64,000 nucleotides of DNA from Ruegeria arenilitoris (GTDB lineage: Bacteria > Pseudomonadota > Alphaproteobacteria > Rhodobacterales > Rhodobacteraceae): the NCBI RefSeq assembly GCF_013030985.1, contig NZ_WPYP01000001.1, forward strand, positions 62,001-126,000, read 5' to 3'. Below, one piece after another: positions 34,743 to 43,516 of this stretch. The first letter of the stretch is position 1, and the number at the start of each line of letters is the position of its first letter. Position numbers and translations under genes: made by a program. The notes below the pieces were generated by a model that had not been told where the DNA came from, ran no database searches, and saw only the letters and a list, made by a program, of their open reading frames with translations.

Positions 34743-36236
34743 TCAGAAGAGTGAGCCTTGGTCTGGCGCGTCCTTTTTCGGGGTTTTCTTGAGGGCTGGC
34801 CGATGAGCGGCGGACTGGCCGGTGGACAATACGCCATCAGCGAACTCGATCTGGAGTGAACTGTGCTTCTCGGCCTGCTTTTTCGTCGTCAGCACCTGAT
34901 CTTCAGCGCGGACCACGGCATAGCCGCGCTGCAGCGTGGCCTTGTAGCTGAGCGTTTCGCGCAGCCGATCCGTTGCGGTCAGCTGTTGCCGCATCCGATC
35001 CATCCGCGTTGTCTGCGCCGCGTTCATCCGCTCGGCCAGCCGGGTGATGGTCTGGCGCTGCACCTCGATCTCACGCTGAATGGGGCGCAGGGACAGGCGC
35101 GAGGACAGGTTGCGCACCGCTTCCTGGCGGCTTGCCACGAGGTTGCGCAGGGTTGATGGGCGCAGATGGGCCGACAGTTTGACCACTTGCAGATGGCGGT
35201 TTTGAACGCCGCGTTCCAGTGCCGGCGTCAGGCGATCTGCAATCAAATCAAGCCGTTGACGCGGAGTGTTCAACAAGCTGTCAGGGCGTGGCAAGGCACG
35301 GGACAAGTCGCGCAACCGTTGGAATCGCCGTTGCACCGCATCTGTCGCAGCGCGGGACAAGCGCGCGCCCTGTTCGCCGGTCCAGGCCAGCAACTCCATC
35401 CTTACAGGCACGGCAAGCTCGGCAGCTGCGGTCGGGGTTGGTGCGCGACGGTCTGAGATGTAGTCGATCAGAGTTGTATCTGTTTCGTGCCCGACGGCCG
35501 AGATCAGCGGAATATCCGAGGCTGCAGCAGCGCGTGCCACGATCTCTTCGTTAAAGCCCCAGAGGTCTTCGATCGATCCACCTCCCCGGGCGACGATGAT
35601 CAGATCGGGGCGAGGCAGGGATCCGCCCGGTGTCAGTTGGTTGAAGCCCTTGATCGCATTGGCGACCTCGGGGGCGCAGTTCGATCCCTGAACGGCCACC
35701 GGCCAGATCAGCACCTTGCGCGGAAAGCGGTCGCGCAGGCGGTGCAGAATGTCCCGGATCACCGCACCCGAAGGTGAGGTCACTACGCCGACGATCTGCG
35801 GCAGGTAAGGCAGGGGCTTCTTGCGTTCCGGTGCAAACAGCCCTTCGGATTCTAGCTGCTTCTTGCGTTTTTCCAGCAAAGCCATCAGCGCGCCTTGCCC
35901 GGCGACCGCGACCTCATCGACGTTCAGGTTGTATTTCGACTGCGCCCCAAAGGCGGTCAAACGCCCGGTGACGACAACCTCAAGCCCTTCTTCCGGCACG
36001 ACGGATAGGCCCGAAATCTGACCTTTCCACGTGGTGCAGGCCAGCACGTTCCGGTCATCCTTGATGTCGTAATACAAATGCCCCGAGCGCGCCTTGAATA
36101 CGCGCCCGACCTCTCCACGCACACGGATTCGGCCGAAGGTGCCTTCGAGTGTCCGTTTCACCTCGCCCGAGATGTCCGAAACAGTGTATTCAGGGGTGTT
36201 TTGGCCGGGAATGGGGTCGTCTAGCAGGTCGGACAT
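34743..36236 (-). CDS. xseA: Exodeoxyribonuclease VII large subunit
   Basis: 497 residues from ATG 36236 (MSDLLDDPIPGQNTPEYTVSDISGEVKRTLEGTFG); the open frame upstream is antisense to purD and not coding. N-terminal OB fold (IRVRGEVGRVFKARSGHLYYDIKDD), catalytic core PSGAVIRDILHRLRDRFP, ARGGGSIEDLWGFNEEIVARA and GHETDTTLIDYISDRRAPTPTAAAE, then a coiled-coil region. Degrades single-stranded DNA with XseB. Divergent from purD with 75 bases between. Confidence 0.95.
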   Translation of the reverse strand: MSDLLDDPIPGQNTPEYTVSDISGEVKRTLEGTFGRIRVRGEVGRVFKARSGHLYYDIKDDRNVLACTTWKGQISGLSVVPEEGLEVVVTGRLTAFGAQSKYNLNVDEVAVAGQGALMALLEKRKKQLESEGLFAPERKKPLPYLPQIVGVVTSPSGAVIRDILHRLRDRFPRKVLIWPVAVQGSNCAPEVANAIKGFNQLTPGGSLPRPDLIIVARGGGSIEDLWGFNEEIVARAAAASDIPLISAVGHETDTTLIDYISDRRAPTPTAAAELAVPVRMELLAWTGEQGARLSRAATDAVQRRFQRLRDLSRALPRPDSLLNTPRQRLDLIADRLTPALERGVQNRHLQVVKLSAHLRPSTLRNLVASRQEAVRNLSSRLSLRPIQREIEVQRQTITRLAERMNAAQTTRMDRMRQQLTATDRLRETLSYKATLQRGYAVVRAEDQVLTTKKQAEKHSSLQIEFADGVLSTGQSAAHRPALKKTPKKDAPDQGSLF

Positions 36237-36311
36237 TTCAGCGCCTTGTGTCAAATGCCCGCCCAGCTTAGAACGCCCGCAAGGCGAGGCCAAGCAGATC
36301 GGAGAGCAGTT

Positions 36312-37574
36312 ATGAATATCCTCATTCTCGGCAGTGGTGGGCGGGAACACAGCCTGGCCTGGGCGGTGATGCAGAACCCCAAATGTGACCGTCTGATCGT
36401 GGCGCCGGGCAATGCCGGGATTGCGCAGATCGCGGAGTGTGCCGCATTGGATATCGAAAACGGCGGGGCGGTCGTCAGCTTTGCTGAAGAAAATGCGATT
36501 GATTTCGTGATCGTTGGCCCCGAGGCCCCTCTGGCCGCCGGTGTGGCGGATCGTCTGCGCGAAGCGGACGTGCTGGTGTTCGGCCCCTCGGCGGAGGCGG
36601 CGCAATTGGAGGCCTCGAAAAGCTTTACCAAGGAAATCTGCGATGCGTCGGGTGCTCCGACGGCGGCTTACGCGCGGTTCACCGAGGCCGACCCGGCAAA
36701 AGAGTACATCCGTGAACAGGGCGCACCGATTGTGGTCAAGGCTGACGGTCTGGCTGCGGGCAAGGGCGTGATCGTGGCGATGGACGAGCAAACCGCGCTG
36801 GAGGCCATTGACGACATGTTCGGTGGCGCTTTTGGCGGCGCAGGAGCCGAAGTGGTCATCGAGGAGTTCATGGAGGGTGAAGAAGCGTCGCTGTTTGTGT
36901 TGTGCGACGGTGAGGACATCCTGTCCGTTGGCACCGCGCAGGACCACAAGCGCGTGGGGGAGGGCGATACGGGCCTGAACACCGGGGGCATGGGGGCCTA
37001 TTCCCCGGCACCGGTTCTGAGCGCCGAGATTGAAGCCCGCGCGATGGAAGAGATCATCAAACCCACCGTAGCCGAGATGAAACGGCGCGGAATGCCGTTT
37101 CAGGGTGTTCTCTATGCCGGACTGATGATCAAGGACGGCCAGCCCCGTCTGGTGGAATACAATGTGCGGTTTGGCGATCCTGAATGCCAGGTTCTGATGA
37201 TGCGTCTGGGCGCGCAGGCGATGGACCTGATGCACGCCGCTGCCGAAGGCCGACTGGGTGAGGCTCGGGTCAATTGGGCAGACGATCACGCCCTGACCGT
37301 TGTGATGGCGGCAAATGGGTATCCGGGCTCGTATCAGAAGGGCAGCGTGATCAAAGGACTGGAAGACTTGCCCGAGGATAGCGGGAATATGGTGTTCCAC
37401 GCCGGAACCAAAGCCTCGGACGGGCAGGTACTGGCCTCGGGTGGTCGCGTCCTGAACGTTACCGCGCGGGGCGGGACACTGCAGGAAGCACGGGACCGGG
37501 CCTATGCAATGGTAGACGGTGTCGACTGGCCGGATGGGTTCTTTCGCCGCGATATCGGCTGGCGGGCGCTTTGA
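36312..37574 (+). CDS. purD: Phosphoribosylamine-glycine ligase
   Basis: 420 residues from ATG 36312 with GGAGAG upstream. Second step of purine synthesis. MNILILGSGGREHSLAWA, the ATP-grasp loop VVKADGLAAGKGVIVA, LNTGGMGAYSPAP and LVEYNVRFGDPECQ are diagnostic. Length is canonical. A GC-rich hairpin follows before the convergent VCBS-like gene. Confidence 0.97.
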   Translation: MNILILGSGGREHSLAWAVMQNPKCDRLIVAPGNAGIAQIAECAALDIENGGAVVSFAEENAIDFVIVGPEAPLAAGVADRLREADVLVFGPSAEAAQLEASKSFTKEICDASGAPTAAYARFTEADPAKEYIREQGAPIVVKADGLAAGKGVIVAMDEQTALEAIDDMFGGAFGGAGAEVVIEEFMEGEEASLFVLCDGEDILSVGTAQDHKRVGEGDTGLNTGGMGAYSPAPVLSAEIEARAMEEIIKPTVAEMKRRGMPFQGVLYAGLMIKDGQPRLVEYNVRFGDPECQVLMMRLGAQAMDLMHAAAEGRLGEARVNWADDHALTVVMAANGYPGSYQKGSVIKGLEDLPEDSGNMVFHAGTKASDGQVLASGGRVLNVTARGGTLQEARDRAYAMVDGVDWPDGFFRRDIGWRAL

Positions 37575-37636
37575 TTCCAAAGCCTCCCGCGACCTGACGC
37601 TGCATCAAAGACGCAAGGTCAAAGGCCTTGGGCCGG

Positions 37637-37658
37637 GCAGCCCGCTGGCGCGGGCTGC
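37637..37658. terminator. Hairpin between purD and the FG-GAP gene
   Basis: Perfect nine-base stem GCAGCCCGC/GCGGGCTGC with TGGC loop in the gap between two convergent genes; a weak T-run (TTGGGTCTAGTTTT) follows on the plus strand. Possibly bidirectional. Confidence 0.55.
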
Positions 37659-37672
37659 GGTTGGGTCTAGTT

Positions 37673-38412
37673 TTAACAGGTCAAAGCCTGTTTCATTGCA
37701 TTGCGGCTAAACGGGGATAATGTCCGCGTTTTCCAATCTTTTTCATGGTTGATGCTGACGATCTGTTGCCAATCAGCGCTGACAACAATCATTTCAGGGC
37801 CGGTGCCGCAATCTTTGATCCCGCCGGTGATGAAGTCGTCACCGATGCGATGGTTGGTCAGGCCGGGCAGGGCGGCGACCTCGGTCAGTTCACCACCTTT
37901 GTAGCGCCAGATGCGCAGGGTCTTGGCCAAATGAGGCCGGTCGATATAGGCAATTTCCACATAACCGTCGCCGTCCAAATCAGCAGCGCCAATCGGTGCC
38001 AGCCAGCGAAAGCGGGTGCCGATATGAGGCGTGGCGGCGATTTTCCTGCCACCACTGTCATAGATCGCCAGTTGAGCGCCTGTTCGATTGTGAGATTCAA
38101 CGACGATGACCTCTGATGTGTCATCCAAGTCTATATCTACGAGCCGTGGAGCCAGGTCTTCAAACACCCGGTCCGAGGGCAGTCGAATGATGAGTGTGCC
38201 GCTTTGGACCGTCAATTCCAGCGCGCCGTACTCGATGTTATCGCCCAGGACACCATGAGCGTAGCGTGTGGTGGGTTCTGTAAAGCGGGCGCTTGCGACT
38301 GTTTCGGCAATTGAGGGAGCTTCCCCCGCAAACCACAGGCACAACGCCAGCAGCGCGCCGCGTGCCCGACATTGCCACAGGCGGGTGGGCAGGCGCGGCG
38401 CTTTGGAGATCA

Positions 38413-38413
<1 letters not shown>
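37673..38413 (-). CDS. Exported FG-GAP/VCBS repeat-like protein
   Basis: 246 residues with a signal-like N-terminus (hydrophobic ALLALCLWFAGEAPSIAETVASA). The rest is beta-rich with two FG-GAP-like repeats: VDIDLDDTSEVIVVESHN and GAADLDGDGYVEIAYIDRPHL (D-x-D-G-D calcium-type loop). Likely a small periplasmic beta-propeller fragment. Its ATG overlaps the ferredoxin stop by one base, an intriguing coupling with an electron-transfer protein. Confidence 0.8.
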
Positions 38414-38802
<389 letters not shown>

Positions 38803-38863
38803 TCATTTGCGACTCATCACGCCGCGTCTGGACTTTCCTGTGGTTTGTTCTATCTTTGTTCTT

Positions 38864-39235
38864 ATGCTTGTTGCCCCTGTTCGCCCTGCGGTTTCAAACC
38901 GGGATTGGCCGCGCCCGCCTGCCTGTCTGCCCTCTGACCGGCTGGACGACCCGCCCGAAGGCGCGCGCGTTGCCGTGGCCGGGCTGGTGATCCTGCGGCA
39001 GAGGCCGGGAACGGCCAAAGGAGTGATCTTCCTGACGCTTGAGGATGAGACCGGAATCGTGAACGTGGTGGTCTGGCGCAAGATCTACGAGCAATTCCGC
39101 CGCGCGGTGATCTCAGGTCGGTTGCTGAAGGTCATTGGCCGGATGCAGCGGGCGCATTCGGTGACCCACGTGATCGCGGAAGAGGTCGAGGATATCTCGG
39201 GCATGCTGGATGTACTGGTGCGGGGGGAGGGGTAG
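38864..39235 (+). pseudogene. C-terminal remnant of error-prone DNA polymerase DnaE2 (ImuC)
   Basis: The segment GARVAVAGLVILRQRPGTAKGVIFLTLEDETGIVNVVVWRKIYEQFRR...VIGRMQRAHSVTHVIAEEVEDISG is the C-terminal OB-fold of DnaE2, normally at the end of a ~1000-residue polymerase. Upstream of it there is no polymerase domain; the reading frame reaches only to the ferredoxin promoter region. ATG 38864 could start a 123-residue protein. imuA/imuB are absent. Most likely a leftover of a deletion or insertion event that opens the accessory pocket; an independent small OB protein is the alternative. Confidence 0.7.
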
Positions 39236-39521
39236 GTCCGCTATGCGGACAGAACAGACGTTCGCTGTACGATCATGAACTGGCTGGACGGGCCACATAG
39301 CTGCCATTCGCCACGCTTGCAGCGTCCAATAACCAGAACGACGGGTTGTGCAGTTAAGCGGACTTTCCCGACGGATGACGAATGCTGATTGAGTATTCCT
39401 ATTGACGACTCGCTTTAAACGGTTCCAGCCTCCTTCACGCGCATGCAATGGTAGAATGGTGGGCGCGGTTCATCTTGAATAAACTGCAAAATCCGTAACA
39501 TTAGCATCGGGAATACTTGAG
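39236..39521. other. AT-richer intergenic stretch without a recognisable gene
   Basis: 286 bases between the DnaE2 remnant and the KAP fragment. Open frames on both strands are short, lack ribosome sites and give no recognisable protein. Base composition shifts toward AT here, marking the left side of the accessory pocket. Confidence 0.5.
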
Positions 39522-39908
39522 TTGATCAACGATAAGCCACTTAGTTGCTCCGAGCGCGACAGGCTAGGATTCAGAGGTATTGCCCACCATCTGGCGACAG
39601 CATTTCTCCAAAATGACCTGGGTCAGGGATTTGTCGTCGGGGTCGAGGGCGCTTGGGGATCAGGGAAGTCATCACTGGTTAATATGGCCCTCAACGAGCT
39701 CGGCAAAAGGAAGAACGGGCCGCACGTTATTCGATTTGCTCCATGGCTGGTTGGCAGTCGAAACGAGATGCTAGTACAACTTTTTGCCGAATTGGAGCCA
39801 GTAATCCTCCAATCGATTCCGGTATCGGAACTAGACAGCACGAAGAAGATTATCGGGCGATATGCAAGAGTTTGGGCTCAGAGCCTACATTCGAGAGTTC
39901 ACAAATAG
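39522..39908 (+). pseudogene. KAP-family P-loop NTPase, N-terminal fragment
   Basis: 128 residues from TTG 39522: INDKPLSCSERDRLGFRGIAHHLATAFLQNDLGQGFVVGVEGAWGSGKSSLVNMALNEL contains the KAP-type Walker A (GAWGSGKSS), and HVIRFAPWLVGSRNEMLVQLFAELEPVI is the following conserved KAP block (F-N/A-P-W). KAP NTPases are normally 450-900 residues with Walker B, membrane helices and a C-terminal part; all are missing after the stop at 39908. KAP proteins occur in phage-exclusion (PifA) and defence contexts. A decayed gene is the best reading. Confidence 0.75.
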
Positions 39909-40433
39909 GAGTCGTTTACCATCCATTAACCAACCCGCCGTCATTGTCGTTCGGCACAGGAACGCGATGGGTGCGATGATGAAAAGTCAGATAGGTATCA
40001 ATCTACTTCCTCTTTTGTGAAGAAAGCGAGTTTAGCGAAGTGTAGTGAGTTTGCCTAAAGTGACTACTTAGCTTTTGGCTATCCGATTGCTCACATTGCT
40101 GCTTGGTCTCGTGCTTGTTTCAAAAGCTATCCATCCAAGTGTTGCTGGCCTTGCGACGTAGGAAACGTCCTTGACTCTATTCTGGGTAAGATCCACAAGA
40201 ATGCATTGGTGAAATTTACTCGTCGTCGCGATGCTGCCGACTTCGATGATCCAATGGCCTTCAGAACAACTGTAGCATGTACCCCAGCATACGAACGGGT
40301 TTCGCTGGGGTGTTCGGAACGAACTCGTTACTCGCAAACGTTCGCAATCGTCTCCTGATATTTTTCAGACGACGAACGACACATGAAAGAAGGCGATAAA
40401 TGAACAGTATGTGGCTCATAAACTGCGTGTCTG
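39909..40433. other. 525-base gap in the accessory pocket
   Basis: No convincing gene. A plus-strand frame stays open from about 40048 to 40358 but has no start codon and no recognisable motif; a minus-strand frame (40068-40337) has neither ribosome site nor motif. Probably decayed coding sequence, perhaps from the KAP locus. Confidence 0.5.
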
Positions 40434-41243
40434 ATGCCTGATAGTTCAGGCCCCAGGCACCGCTTTAACCTGACTTCAATCAAACGTTCGCGCGATGTTT
40501 CGTGTTTGTCCCTGACATTACTCGTGTTGATTTCGGTAACGCAGCTTTCTGCTCAGGTGGCGCCTGCAACCTCTCAATTGGCTGAAAATGCTGACGGATT
40601 GGTTTGTGACGAAGGTTACGAAAATGGGGGCGTATCGTGCCGAAAAGAAAACGTACCTGAAAACGCATATTTGACAGGCAGTTCCTATGGCCGAGGCTGG
40701 GAATGCAATCACGGATTCCAGCGTATAGGGGATACCTGTGAGGAAATAGCAATTCCTGAAAATGCCTTCCTCGCTTCAACAGGAGATCGGTGGACCTGCA
40801 ATCGATTGTATCGACGTATTGGTGAAGAGTGTGAGGAAGTGATCGCACCGGAAAACGGGTTCGTTGATACCCGATTTGGTGTGCAAGAAGCACATTGCGA
40901 CTGGGGATTTCGCAAAGAGGGTCCGAACTGTGTTGCTATAGAAGTTCCTCTGAACGGTCGCCTGACCGATAAGAACAGCGCAGATGGTTGGGTGTGCCTG
41001 AGAGGGTTCAAAGCTACGGAAAGTGGCTGCGAACCTGTGGCCGTTCCTGATCACGCATACCTTACGTCAGATACCCATACCGGATGGAAATGCGAGCGTG
41101 GTTTCCGCACAGCCCAAGACAAATGCACAGCAATCATCGTTCCATCAAACGCTCATTTGAACCGAAGAGGGGATGGATGGGAATGCAATCAACCCTTCAA
41201 TCGCCAGAACGATACATGCGCTGAAAATTTGCCGCGGCAATAG
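40434..41243 (+). CDS. Secreted cysteine-rich tandem-repeat protein
   Basis: 269 residues: N-terminal hydrophobic signal (CLSLTLLVLISVTQLSAQ, residues ~24-41), then six to seven repeats of ~36 residues. Each repeat has W-x-C-x(2,3)-[GY]-[FY]-x(5,8)-C-x(2)-[IV]-x-[VIA]-P-x-[NH]-[AG], for example GWECNHGFQRIGDTCEEIAIPENAF. Two cysteines per repeat suggest one disulfide per unit, an EGF-like stalk or adhesin. No enzymatic domain. I recognise the WxC...P-x-N-A repeat style from uncharacterised alphaproteobacterial exported proteins. Codon use is AT-richer than the flanks. Confidence 0.78.
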   Translation: MPDSSGPRHRFNLTSIKRSRDVSCLSLTLLVLISVTQLSAQVAPATSQLAENADGLVCDEGYENGGVSCRKENVPENAYLTGSSYGRGWECNHGFQRIGDTCEEIAIPENAFLASTGDRWTCNRLYRRIGEECEEVIAPENGFVDTRFGVQEAHCDWGFRKEGPNCVAIEVPLNGRLTDKNSADGWVCLRGFKATESGCEPVAVPDHAYLTSDTHTGWKCERGFRTAQDKCTAIIVPSNAHLNRRGDGWECNQPFNRQNDTCAENLPRQ

Positions 41244-41290
41244 GCTTTTGTAAATCGCCGCCGCAACGAAAGAGCCGGAAGGAACAAACT

Positions 41291-41428
41291 GTGACTCTAG
41301 ACTCGATTGACGAAAATTTGGGCAGGAAGCCCAACGCCGAAAGGGTTCGTCGCCTAACTTACGGAATCAAATTTTTTATCGCGTCATTGGTATTTGTGGC
41401 GACAGTTGTTGTCGTGGTGATTTTCTGA
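41291..41428 (+). CDS. Small single-span membrane protein (45 residues)
   Basis: GTG 41291 with a GGAAGGAA ribosome site upstream gives MTLDSIDENLGRKPNAERVRRLTYG followed by one membrane helix (IKFFIASLVFVATVVVVVIF) at the very C-terminus, a tail-anchored layout with a basic stretch before the helix. The stop overlaps the ATG of the next gene (TGATG), so it is very likely expressed and coupled to that gene. No family recognised. Confidence 0.6.
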   Translation: MTLDSIDENLGRKPNAERVRRLTYGIKFFIASLVFVATVVVVVIF

Positions 41429-42117
41429 TGCGCAATAAAGCCCCTCAAATCAGTCTTCAGAGCACAAAGGCATCAGCTCTTGGAATGGAACAGCGAGAAT
41501 TTCAGGATCGAAGTGTTCGAAAATCGCGGAATGCCGACGTATCCGGTGTTATTGAAGAAGAGTTCGGAAAATACCTGATAAAAGCCGGCATTCTAAGCGG
41601 TAACAGCGTTGCGCGGGCGTTCCCCAAGCCACCGGCCAAAACACAAACCATGATTGCTGACGCAGTTGGTGAAACACCGGCAATGGCTATCGAGGCGTTA
41701 AAGGAAATTCTTGAAGAACGTGACCGGAAACGCAGCACTCAACGCCGTTTGGAGGGAAGCTCCGGCACCCATGTTCCCAGCGAAAGAGAATACACAGAAG
41801 CATTGCGCCAAATCAGGTTTACACCGGCGCAGGTTGCTATGCTCAGAGCGCTTTCAATCGCAGGAAAGGAAGGTCTGACTGTTGGTCAGCTCTCTCAGGC
41901 AGCCGGTCACAAATCGCGCGGGGCGTCCCTCAAGGCCTTTAAAAAAGTAGGGCTGTTAATCGCGGAATACCTTGATCTCGATCTTCCCGAGACCGGATCG
42001 GAACAGAATGATGGCGCTGCTCAGATACTGGCGTTTTCTCATATCGAAAGTGACGATGAACCAGCAACTTGGATCATGCATCAGGAACTGCGCCGCGCTG
42101 TTCGTTCGGTACTTTGA
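41428..42117 (+). CDS. Cytoplasmic protein of unknown function, helix-turn-helix-like C-terminus
   Basis: 229 residues, basic N-terminal third (RNKAPQISLQSTKASALGMEQREFQDRSVRKSRNADVSG), a central helical part (IEEEFGKYLIKAGILSGNSVARAF ... MAIEALKEILEERDRKRSTQRR) and a C-terminal segment FTPAQVAMLRALSIAGKEGLTVGQLSQAAGHKSRGASLKAFKKVGLLI that reads like a winged helix. No signal peptide. Coupled to the 45-residue membrane gene. Not recognised; a DNA-binding or adaptor role is only inference. Confidence 0.62.
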   Translation: MRNKAPQISLQSTKASALGMEQREFQDRSVRKSRNADVSGVIEEEFGKYLIKAGILSGNSVARAFPKPPAKTQTMIADAVGETPAMAIEALKEILEERDRKRSTQRRLEGSSGTHVPSEREYTEALRQIRFTPAQVAMLRALSIAGKEGLTVGQLSQAAGHKSRGASLKAFKKVGLLIAEYLDLDLPETGSEQNDGAAQILAFSHIESDDEPATWIMHQELRRAVRSVL

Positions 42118-42191
42118 TGTACGTACCAGCGCCCGCTGTCGAACGGGAATCCGAACCTGACCAAAAGCACGAAAGGTTGCACAGGTAGTTT

Positions 42192-42440
42192 ATGCTAGAG
42201 AAAAGACCATATCCGCTTGAATTGATCTACGTGCCTGTAAAACGTGCAAAAACACTTGATCAGAATAAAGTTCTGACGCTTGCCGAAGATATATTGAAGA
42301 ACGGCCAGACGACCCCGATCCAATTGCGCGCTGACAGCAAGAGGTTTGTGTTGATCGAAGGTCTGCACCGATTGGAGGCCATTCGCGCCCTTGGGGGTGA
42401 CACAATTGAAGCCTACCTAGTGCGTGCCAGACTGCACTGA
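42192..42440 (+). CDS. Stand-alone ParB/sulfiredoxin-like domain protein
   Basis: 82 residues: ELIYVPVKRAKTLDQNKVLTLAEDILKNGQTTPIQLRADSKRFVLIEGLHRLEAIRALGGDTIEAYLV is the ParB N-terminal fold, with the nucleotide-binding GxHRLEA motif (GLHRLEA, as GEHRRL in ParB). There is no helix-turn-helix or dimer domain, so it is not a partition ParB. Small proteins of this kind may act as CTP/ATP-dependent switches or nucleases. The last 24 bases overlap the convergent desaturase gene. Confidence 0.72.
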   Translation: MLEKRPYPLELIYVPVKRAKTLDQNKVLTLAEDILKNGQTTPIQLRADSKRFVLIEGLHRLEAIRALGGDTIEAYLVRARLH

Positions 42441-43445
42441 CAGTTGTTTGGAACCCGCACTCGACAAGGCCTCAGAGAATGTCAGCAAGCGCCGACCTTC
42501 TTCGTGCCAGAGATGTAGTCGTGCGCAGTGCAAGCTTTCATAGAGGGTGATGCGCTGGCATCCCTCTAACTCAGAATGGTCACGCAAAACTTCGTTTAGC
42601 CGGTAAAATGGTATCCGGCTGGCAAGGTGGTGGACATGGTGCACCCCAATATTGGCTGAGAACCAGCGCAGGATGCCGGGCAAGGCATAGTGAGAACTGC
42701 CGAAGAATGCGGCCTCCTGTAGGTTCCACCCCTTTTCGCGGTCCCAGGTTGTGTGTTCAAACTGGTGTTGAATGTAGAACAGCCAAATACCAATCGACGA
42801 GGCGACAATCATGGTTGGCAGGAAAACAAAAACCAATACATCCAAGCCTCCGGCCCAATAGGCCAATGCCAACAACCCTGCAACTGCTGCGTTTGTGCCC
42901 ATTGCACTGGCCCAATACAGCCAGCCCGACCGCATGAAGCCCACCGGCAAGCGGTTTTGAAGAAAGAACGTATAGACCGGCACGATACCGAACAGGAAAA
43001 TGGGATTTCGGATTACCCGATAAGCGGCCCGCCCGTACCACTTCCGCTTCCGGTATTCCTCAACGGTCAATGTCGGGATGTCACCCATCCCACGCCGATC
43101 AAGGTTACCGGTCGAAGAGTGGTGAATTGCGTGGCTTTGCCGCCAAACATCATATGGTGTTAGGGTGAGAACACCCAGAACCCGGCCTGTCCAAGTGCAG
43201 GCGGATCGGTTTCTAAAGAACGATCCATGCCCACAATCATGCATGATTATGAAGATACGCACCAGAAAGGCGGCATTCAGGACGGCCAGCAGGATAGCGC
43301 CCCAGACACTGATGGATAACGTAAACCACGCCGCGGCCCATAGTGCCAATAAGGGGAGAAGTGTGACTGCAAGCTCGAAGGCACTGCGCTTCGTATCGGG
43401 CACGCGGTATTGCGCGAGCGCACGGGTCCATTCCTGCGGTTGCAA
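42417..43445 (-). CDS. Membrane fatty acid desaturase
   Basis: 342 residues starting at TTG 43445 with GGAG ten bases upstream. Three histidine boxes that hold the di-iron centre: HDCGHGSF, HAIHHSSTGN and HHVHHLASRIP; four membrane spans (LLPLLALWAAAWFTLSI, GAILLAVLNAAFLVRIFIIM and two later). Introduces double bonds to keep membranes fluid. cspA lies upstream on the same strand 71 bases away, a cold-adaptation pairing. Similar to roseobacter omega-type desaturases; regiospecificity unknown. Confidence 0.9.
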   Translation of the reverse strand: MQPQEWTRALAQYRVPDTKRSAFELAVTLLPLLALWAAAWFTLSISVWGAILLAVLNAAFLVRIFIIMHDCGHGSFFRNRSACTWTGRVLGVLTLTPYDVWRQSHAIHHSSTGNLDRRGMGDIPTLTVEEYRKRKWYGRAAYRVIRNPIFLFGIVPVYTFFLQNRLPVGFMRSGWLYWASAMGTNAAVAGLLALAYWAGGLDVLVFVFLPTMIVASSIGIWLFYIQHQFEHTTWDREKGWNLQEAAFFGSSHYALPGILRWFSANIGVHHVHHLASRIPFYRLNEVLRDHSELEGCQRITLYESLHCARLHLWHEEGRRLLTFSEALSSAGSKQLSVQSGTH

Positions 43446-43484
43446 CTTGATTGTTCTCCAAAGGCTCTTAGGAGCCCATTGAGC

Positions 43485-43509
43485 AAACGGGCACCCGCGA
43501 GGATGCCCG
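43485..43509 (-). terminator. Weak terminator/attenuator between cspA and the desaturase gene
   Basis: Minus-strand stem CGGGCA/TGCCCG with a 10-base loop followed by TTTG, directly after the cspA stop. It may let part of the cspA transcript continue into the desaturase. Confidence 0.4.
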
Positions 43510-43516
43510 CATGAGG

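Noticed and set aside
36237..37580. Upstream in-frame extension of xseA
   Set aside because: Overlaps purD fully in antisense; MSDLLDDP at 36236 is the expected start of XseA.
39113..39448. Minus-strand 111-codon frame across the DnaE2 remnant
   Set aside because: Antisense to the OB-fold coding sequence and without recognisable protein features.
40068..40337. Minus-strand 89-codon frame in the accessory pocket
   Set aside because: No ribosome site, no motif and no neighbour to couple with; treated as decayed sequence.
40400..40441. 13-residue leader-like frame before the cysteine-repeat gene
   Set aside because: Has a plausible ribosome site and overlaps the next ATG, but no repeated codons or attenuator hairpin; too little to call.
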